NCBI GenBank assembly: GCA_947460225.1
Contig: CANHHI010000051.1
Coordinates: 1 to 10,191 of the forward strand
From: Flavobacteriales bacterium
GTDB lineage: Bacteria > Bacteroidota > Bacteroidia > Flavobacteriales_D > CANHHI01
Direction of reading: 5' to 3'
DNA length: 10,191 nt
Made by a program: the position numbers and the translations under genes. Under the pieces are notes generated by a model that worked only from the letters and a program-made list of their open reading frames with translations, did no database searches and had not been told where the DNA came from. The stretch's first letter is position 1; each line of letters begins with the position of its first letter. Below, piece by piece: positions 6,102 through 10,191 of this stretch.

Positions 6102-7097
6102 TTATTTCTTTGTCTTGTCAAAACTTAAATACGCACTATCCGCTTCAACCCGCAAAACGACTTTTTGCCCCAAAATCAAAGCACGGTTGTCGGCTATATG
6201 CCCAGCAGGGAAACCATACACAATAGGTATGTGATATGCCTGCATAGCGTCTTGTATAATTTGATACACATCTTGCCCCCAAGGTGTTTCATTGTCTTTC
6301 ATTTGGGTCATGCCTCCCACCACAAGCCCCCGAATGGATTTCAACAAACCCTTATGCTCCAACTGCATAAACATGCGGTCTATGTGGTACAAGTATTCAT
6401 CTAAATCTTCCAAAAACAAAATAATATCCTTGCCTTGTATATCCACCGAAGTGCCCGACAAACTGTACAAAATAGACAAATTTCCGCCCATCAGCACGCC
6501 CTCTGCCTTGCCCAGTTTGTTGTGGGGACTGCTGGGAATGGCATAACGCAGTTTTTCGCCAAATAATGCTTTGCGCAAAGTTTCCTTTGCTTCTGCACTG
6601 GCAACAGGCATCTGAATGGGCATCATCGCATGAATAGACGACACGCCAAGGGCTTGCAGTTTTTGATGCAAAACCGTTACATCGCTAAAACCCACCAGCC
6701 ACTTGGGATTTTTCATAAATTTATCCCAATTGAGTTTTTGGAGCAAGCGCACCGAGCCGTAGCCTCCACGAGCGCACCAAATGGCTTTGATGTTGGGATT
6801 GTCCAGCATCTCTTGCAAATCTGCTGCACGCATGTCGTCCGTACCCGAAAGCTGATGATGCGCCGTGCCTATGCTTTTGCCAATTTTCAAATGCAAGCCC
6901 CAGCTTTGGAGCAAATCCTTGGTAAGCGAAAAATCATCGTTGATGTGTTTGCGGGCAGGTGCCACCACGCCGATGCTATCGCCTATTTGCAAGGCTTGCG
7001 GTGTTTTAAAAGTTTTGTTCGCACCCCAAAGGCTGGGCAGGAATAGCAAAAAGTAGAGGCGTTGATACATGGGGTTAAAGGTAAGGAATTTTTTCAT
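6102..7097 (-). CDS. ldcA: LD-carboxypeptidase (peptidase family S66), exported
   Basis: The enzyme removes the terminal D-alanine from murein tetrapeptides in peptidoglycan recycling or remodelling. I chose the ATG at 7097 (MKKFLTFNP), giving 331 residues. A start at 7190 would overlap the divergent gene by 71 bp and add a sequence with no signal-like features. The chosen N-terminus has a basic start and a hydrophobic stretch (YFLLFLPSLWG), so a Sec signal peptide or anchor is likely and the enzyme would act in the periplasm; many S66 homologues are cytoplasmic. GDSIGVVAPA (about 39-48) is the family opening. The catalytic Ser is in VGFSDVT (Ser138), the Glu in FLEDLDE (Glu230) and the His in GFPAGH (His300), with spacing close to known LdcA enzymes. 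ARGGYG (109-114) is also typical. It stops with TAA and is followed on the same strand by the methyltransferase. Confidence 0.92.
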   Translation of the reverse strand: MKKFLTFNPMYQRLYFLLFLPSLWGANKTFKTPQALQIGDSIGVVAPARKHINDDFSLTKDLLQSWGLHLKIGKSIGTAHHQLSGTDDMRAADLQEMLDNPNIKAIWCARGGYGSVRLLQKLNWDKFMKNPKWLVGFSDVTVLHQKLQALGVSSIHAMMPIQMPVASAEAKETLRKALFGEKLRYAIPSSPHNKLGKAEGVLMGGNLSILYSLSGTSVDIQGKDIILFLEDLDEYLYHIDRMFMQLEHKGLLKSIRGLVVGGMTQMKDNETPWGQDVYQIIQDAMQAYHIPIVYGFPAGHIADNRALILGQKVVLRVEADSAYLSFDKTKK

Positions 7098-7104
7098 ATT
7101 TTTG
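7097..7104 (+). promoter_or_regulatory. Possible -7 box for the membrane-protein gene
   Basis: TATTTTTG is an exact TAnnTTTG match 15 bases before the ATG at 7120, and its first base is also the first base of the ldcA start codon on the other strand. No good -33 TTTG is present (only GTTAAAG at roughly the right distance), so this is a weak call. Confidence 0.3.
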
Positions 7105-7107
7105 TAG

Positions 7108-7138
7108 CAAATTGATTTTATGACACACTTAGAACAAA
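7108..7138 (-). promoter_or_regulatory. Probable ldcA promoter (TTTG-N19-TCAATTTG)
   Basis: On the minus strand, TTTG (7138-7135), a 19-nt spacer and TCAATTTG (7115-7108, seven of eight to TAnnTTTG) form the best -33/-7 pair seen in the window. The ldcA ATG follows ten bases later, at 7097. The -33 box lies inside the first codons of the divergent membrane-protein gene. Confidence 0.45.
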
Positions 7139-8451
7139 ACTTAATAGAAATCAGCGAAGCATATCCAAAGTGGGATAAGGAATTTGACAAAGAGTTAGAT
7201 AAAGATGGGCGGTATAAAGGTAATAAACGGTGGTTAGTGGGTTTTGCACTTGCTACGTCCTTTTTTATAATAGTGCTAGGATTTAATATCTGCGATATAA
7301 ACTCATCTAGTTATCAAATTGTTTTTGTTGTTTTTGCGGTTATTACAGCGTCCTTTGTCTTGTTTTTTGCTGACATAGAAGAAAAGACAAAACTTAAAAT
7401 CGTTTCTAACCAAAATAAAAAGTCTAAAACAACACTCTACTTTAATCAAGTTAAACTCAAAAATTATTTATTGGACAACAACCTAAACGCAACAGATTTG
7501 GTAACAACTTTGGATACGGTATTAGCCGAAAAAGAAAATACTTTTAACAATCTAAACCGTTTAGAGCAGTATCACATGCTATTAGAAGTTGTGAAGCGAG
7601 AACGGAAAGAAAAAAATAATTGGGCTGTTGCTACTGGATTATGGTGTAAATTTTGGATACTCAAATTTTTAATATGTTTACAACATGTAAGAAATTATTT
7701 CACGGATAAAGACAATATCATATTAAGTGATTTAATAATCGTTTTTTTTATATTGCCTTTGTATATTTATAAGGTATTTGAATGGTTTTTTCTTGCCCTG
7801 TATAAATTTTGCAATTACATTGCGCTTTTCTTTGAGAAAAAAACGGAACCCGAAAATACTGAAATAAACCCAACTGCTTTAATTCCTTTTTCAATACTAA
7901 CCATTATCATAGTATTCGCAACAATGATGCGTTTTTCATCGGTAAAAGAAATTGATGAATGTTGGCACACCTCTTCTGTAATATTGTTCGCATTTTTTGT
8001 CAGCATTTGTGTATATCGCATATTTTTCTCTACAACAGAAAAAACTACAAAAGCTATTGTAAAATACGCAACTTTGCTTTATTGTTATTACTTTTGGATT
8101 TTACTATTTAAAATAGACCTTGAAGTATTACTACCAAACCTGGCTAAAATGGCACTAGACATGTACGCATTTTTCCATCAAAATTCAGATTATTATCAAA
8201 ATTTCCTTAAAGAAGGGGGCAAAAAACTGTCAAAGGATATAAAACCACTTTTTTGGGGAACATTTGGAATATCTTTAATTCTTCATTTAGCTTATGTAAT
8301 CTGGAAAAATGTTATCAACGATTTCCTAAAAAACTTCTCTTTTCATCAAGCCAGCCTTGTTTTACAAAGGTATAAACGCATCAAAAAAGATTTAGCAATT
8401 TTAGCAAGAGCTGAATTTATTGAAAATGCCCAGAAAACATTGGAAAAATAG
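7120..8451 (+). CDS. Multi-pass membrane protein of unknown function
   Basis: I do not recognise this 443-residue protein. A charged N-terminal segment (1-37) is followed by a hydrophobic pair (about 38-58 and 66-84). A soluble, Lys/Asn-rich region with helical character follows (about 85-170, including the run LNRLEQYHMLLEVVKRERKEK). Then come further membrane segments at about 202-218, 220-237, 254-270, 285-303, 314-331 and 377-394, for seven or eight in total. The C-terminus is a basic amphipathic helix (RYKRIKKDLAILARAEF). There is no signal peptide, no catalytic motif and no known transporter signature that I can name. The gene starts 22 bp from the divergent ldcA, stands alone on its strand, and converges on the second GLUG gene. 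Its low G+C and isolation suggest an accessory gene. The intact frame and the clear alternation of hydrophobic and charged stretches support a real protein. Confidence 0.75.
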   Translation: MTHLEQNLIEISEAYPKWDKEFDKELDKDGRYKGNKRWLVGFALATSFFIIVLGFNICDINSSSYQIVFVVFAVITASFVLFFADIEEKTKLKIVSNQNKKSKTTLYFNQVKLKNYLLDNNLNATDLVTTLDTVLAEKENTFNNLNRLEQYHMLLEVVKRERKEKNNWAVATGLWCKFWILKFLICLQHVRNYFTDKDNIILSDLIIVFFILPLYIYKVFEWFFLALYKFCNYIALFFEKKTEPENTEINPTALIPFSILTIIIVFATMMRFSSVKEIDECWHTSSVILFAFFVSICVYRIFFSTTEKTTKAIVKYATLLYCYYFWILLFKIDLEVLLPNLAKMALDMYAFFHQNSDYYQNFLKEGGKKLSKDIKPLFWGTFGISLILHLAYVIWKNVINDFLKNFSFHQASLVLQRYKRIKKDLAILARAEFIENAQKTLEK

Positions 8452-8461
8452 GTTTTTTCCA

Positions 8462-8481
8462 CATGGCAATCATTGCCCATG
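8462..8481 (+). other. Imperfect hairpin just after the membrane-protein gene
   Basis: CATGGCAAT and ATTGCCCATG can pair over nine bases with one bulged C, ten bases after the TAG stop. No T-run follows, so it is not a standard terminator. It might stabilise the 3' end of the transcript or be chance. Confidence 0.3.
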
Positions 8482-8590
8482 AAAAATATTTGCAAATTTC
8501 GCAGAGAATACAGATGCGCACTAGCTGGCGAGGCGTTTGGAAACATTTTTTCATTCGTTTTGGGTGTTGCGCATGAAACGCTAAATCCAC

Positions 8591-8637
8591 GATGAAACCC
8601 ACCTTTCGGTGGGTTTCATCATGGAAAATGCTTTTTT
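8591..8637. terminator. Strong terminator hairpin between converging genes
   Basis: A perfect 13-bp stem with a TTTC loop (8591-8620) has GATGAAACCCACC as left arm. A T7 run follows at 8632-8638 on the plus strand. Inside the stem the CCCACC/GGTGGG core is followed by TTT in both directions, so it can serve both the membrane-protein gene and the second GLUG gene. The inner 19 nt (8598-8616) are identical to 491-509. Confidence 0.8.
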
Positions 8638-8666
8638 TGCCTTATACTATTTAGAAAAAACAAACC

Positions 8667-10191
8667 TTACCATAAGAGCAAAGGAAACGCATTACTTTGC
8701 ATAGACCAAATGCTTGTGTTCCAGCCGGCAAATGTCGTGGAACTTATTTCTTGTTCTAATATAGCCTGCGCTTGGACATTTGTTTGTTGTAAACCATTAC
8801 TCCAACTTCCATTATTGACCTGAACATTGTTTTGTTTGTGAAAGGAACTGATAATTTGCGATGCCAAAGCATCTTTATAAGCTAATGCAAATCCAGAGGC
8901 AAAGTAATTTTGACTATCAGCAGTTAGCTTTACTTCCCCTGTAGCATAGCAGTTTTTTATAAAAGACGCATTTGAACCACTAAGATAACCAACAAATCCC
9001 GCAATATATGGAGCATTTTTAGCAGAAGAAATAACGTTGGCTGACACATTGCAAGTTGCATAACTATTTTCAACAGAAGAAGCATCTACAACACCAGCGA
9101 AACCACCTATTTCAAGAGAACGTTGTAAAAAATTAGAATGGTTAGTTGAAGCAGAAACGTACCCTTTGGCATAGCAAGAAGAAACAGCAGAAGACTTATC
9201 AACAGAGCCTGCAAAGCCACCCACATACAATTCTTTATATCCTGTTGCATCTATACTTGTAGCAGCATAAGACTTACTAATTGTACAATCATTTAACACA
9301 TCAGCTACAAAACCACCAACGACAGAGTTATTTAAAGTAATCGTATTAACAGACACACTAGTGGACGTTAGCTTAGCAAGAATTCTAGACTGAGCATAAC
9401 AGCTTTGTATTTTTACCAAATAGTCAGTTATGGCAATTAAACCGCCAACAAAGTATTGACCATCTTTGCCACCAGCAATTAAATCTGTATTATCTATATC
9501 TGCCAAGGCGTAACTATCTAAAACTTCTGATTTTGTGTAGATTCCAGCGGCTAAGCCACCTATTTGATTATATTTGGCATTTGATTTTATCTTAGCATCT
9601 GCATAACTATTAGATATTTTTATATTCTTGCCAACTCCTAAGAGTCCACCTGCTTTTACAGACAATCGGGCTGTAATATCAATAGTTCCCTTGGCATAAC
9701 TATTTTCAATCGTTGCTTGTTGTACAAAACCAGCTAATAGACCTACATAGTATGCGTCATACCTATCAGAAACATTGTCGTTTATTTTTATAGAAACATT
9801 ATCAAGCGATACATTTTTAATGCTAATTCTTTCTGGAGCCTGTCCAACCAACATACCTACATCATATTTTCCTGTGACACTAGAATTTATAATTTTTAAA
9901 TTGGCAATAGAAGGTGTTTGGTTTGAAGAGTAAACATACCCGAAAATGCCTACGTATTTATTTTCACTGTTTGATTGGTTGATATGCAGATTGCTAATGG
10001 TATAATTTTGACCATCGAAATTTCCTGCAAATTTTAGAATAGGCTCAAAATTATTTATACCTGAAAAATCCAAATTATTTACCAGTTTATAGTTGCCGTC
10101 CAAAGGATAACACTTGCCTATCTTTTGAAAATCTTGAGTGTTTTTAATTTCTATAACTTCCCCAGGGATCTTTCTATAAGCATAATCAAAA
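8667..10191 (-). CDS. GLUG-repeat protein, N-terminus beyond the right edge
   Basis: The visible part is 507 residues and the frame is open to the last base. The TTG at 10103 is not a real start, because the 29 codons upstream of it continue the same domain (DFQKIGKCYPLDGNYKL), matching DILQSIGKCEAF and DGKYK of the first GLUG protein. A lead-in (NNLDFSG, FAGNFDGQNYTISNL) is followed by about ten GLUG-like rungs with cores such as VGLLAG, AGGLLG, VGGLIA, VGGFAG, IGGFAG and IAGFVG. Most are followed about ten residues later by a SYA or CYA turn (NSYAKG, NSYADA, SCYAKG, NCYATG). The predicted fold is a long parallel beta-helix, probably exposed on the cell surface or secreted. The closing motif FAGWNTSIW..FPLL is shared with the paralogue at 530-1816, and there is no type IX sorting domain. 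Whether it is a lipoprotein depends on the missing N-terminus. Binding or adhesion is a guess; no catalytic motif is seen. Confidence 0.85.
   Translation of the reverse strand, partial: FDYAYRKIPGEVIEIKNTQDFQKIGKCYPLDGNYKLVNNLDFSGINNFEPILKFAGNFDGQNYTISNLHINQSNSENKYVGIFGYVYSSNQTPSIANLKIINSSVTGKYDVGMLVGQAPERISIKNVSLDNVSIKINDNVSDRYDAYYVGLLAGFVQQATIENSYAKGTIDITARLSVKAGGLLGVGKNIKISNSYADAKIKSNAKYNQIGGLAAGIYTKSEVLDSYALADIDNTDLIAGGKDGQYFVGGLIAITDYLVKIQSCYAQSRILAKLTSTSVSVNTITLNNSVVGGFVADVLNDCTISKSYAATSIDATGYKELYVGGFAGSVDKSSAVSSCYAKGYVSASTNHSNFLQRSLEIGGFAGVVDASSVENSYATCNVSANVISSAKNAPYIAGFVGYLSGSNASFIKNCYATGEVKLTADSQNYFASGFALAYKDALASQIISSFHKQNNVQVNNGSWSNGLQQTNVQAQAILEQEISSTTFAGWNTSIWSMQSNAFPLLLW

Noticed and set aside
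6630..7046. 138-codon plus-strand open frame opposite ldcA
   Set aside because: It is antisense to the conserved S66 peptidase with no recognisable features.
7098..7190. Longer ldcA start at 7190
   Set aside because: It would overlap the divergent membrane-protein gene, and the added residues carry no signal or domain; MKKFLTF at 7097 is a normal signal-peptide start.
10101..10103. TTG start for the second GLUG protein
   Set aside because: The frame continues to the right edge and the upstream 29 codons match the paralogue, so the gene is simply cut by the window.
8667..10191. CRISPR or tandem DNA repeat array in the GLUG genes
   Set aside because: The periodicity is at protein level and the DNA units vary in length and sequence; there are no regular repeats and spacers.

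Overview
The window looks like chromosome of a Bacteroidota bacterium. Evidence: the DnaX protein lacks the zinc-binding cysteines, as I remember for this phylum. One lipoprotein signal ends in the SSCEK style common there. Several starts have Bacteroidota-type promoter boxes (TAnnTTTG, once with an upstream TTTG at 19 nt) and no obvious Shine-Dalgarno. The genus cannot be named from the sequence.

Layout, left to right. The 3' end of a yebC/TACO1-family gene (+, cut by the left edge) is followed by a hairpin-rich spacer ending in a two-way terminator. Facing it is a long run of minus-strand genes. Read in transcription order (right to left) these are ldcA (exported LD-carboxypeptidase), a C5 cytosine methyltransferase, an overlapping HpaII-type restriction endonuclease, a 143-bp MITE-like palindromic element that abuts the endonuclease stop codon, dnaX, and a GLUG-repeat lipoprotein. 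Divergent from ldcA is a multi-pass membrane protein of unknown function (+). It converges, across a strong hairpin, on a second and larger GLUG-repeat protein (-) whose N-terminus lies beyond the right edge.

dnaX is split. The zero frame stops one codon after a run of ten A residues, giving a 356-residue clamp-loader core (gamma-like). The tau C-terminal domain continues without a stop in the -1 frame, giving a 566-residue tau if one extra A is read or the ribosome slips back one base. The zero-frame phase matches the A AAA AAG heptamer of E. coli dnaX, but the polarity is reversed: here the shift is needed to make tau. Programmed slippage and a one-base homopolymer error are both possible.

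The window is a mosaic. dnaX, ldcA and yebC are conserved housekeeping genes and look richer in G+C. The restriction-modification pair, the membrane protein and the two GLUG proteins look more AT-rich and are probably accessory. No tRNA, rRNA, CRISPR array or transposase gene was seen. No stretch over 300 bases lacks a gene.
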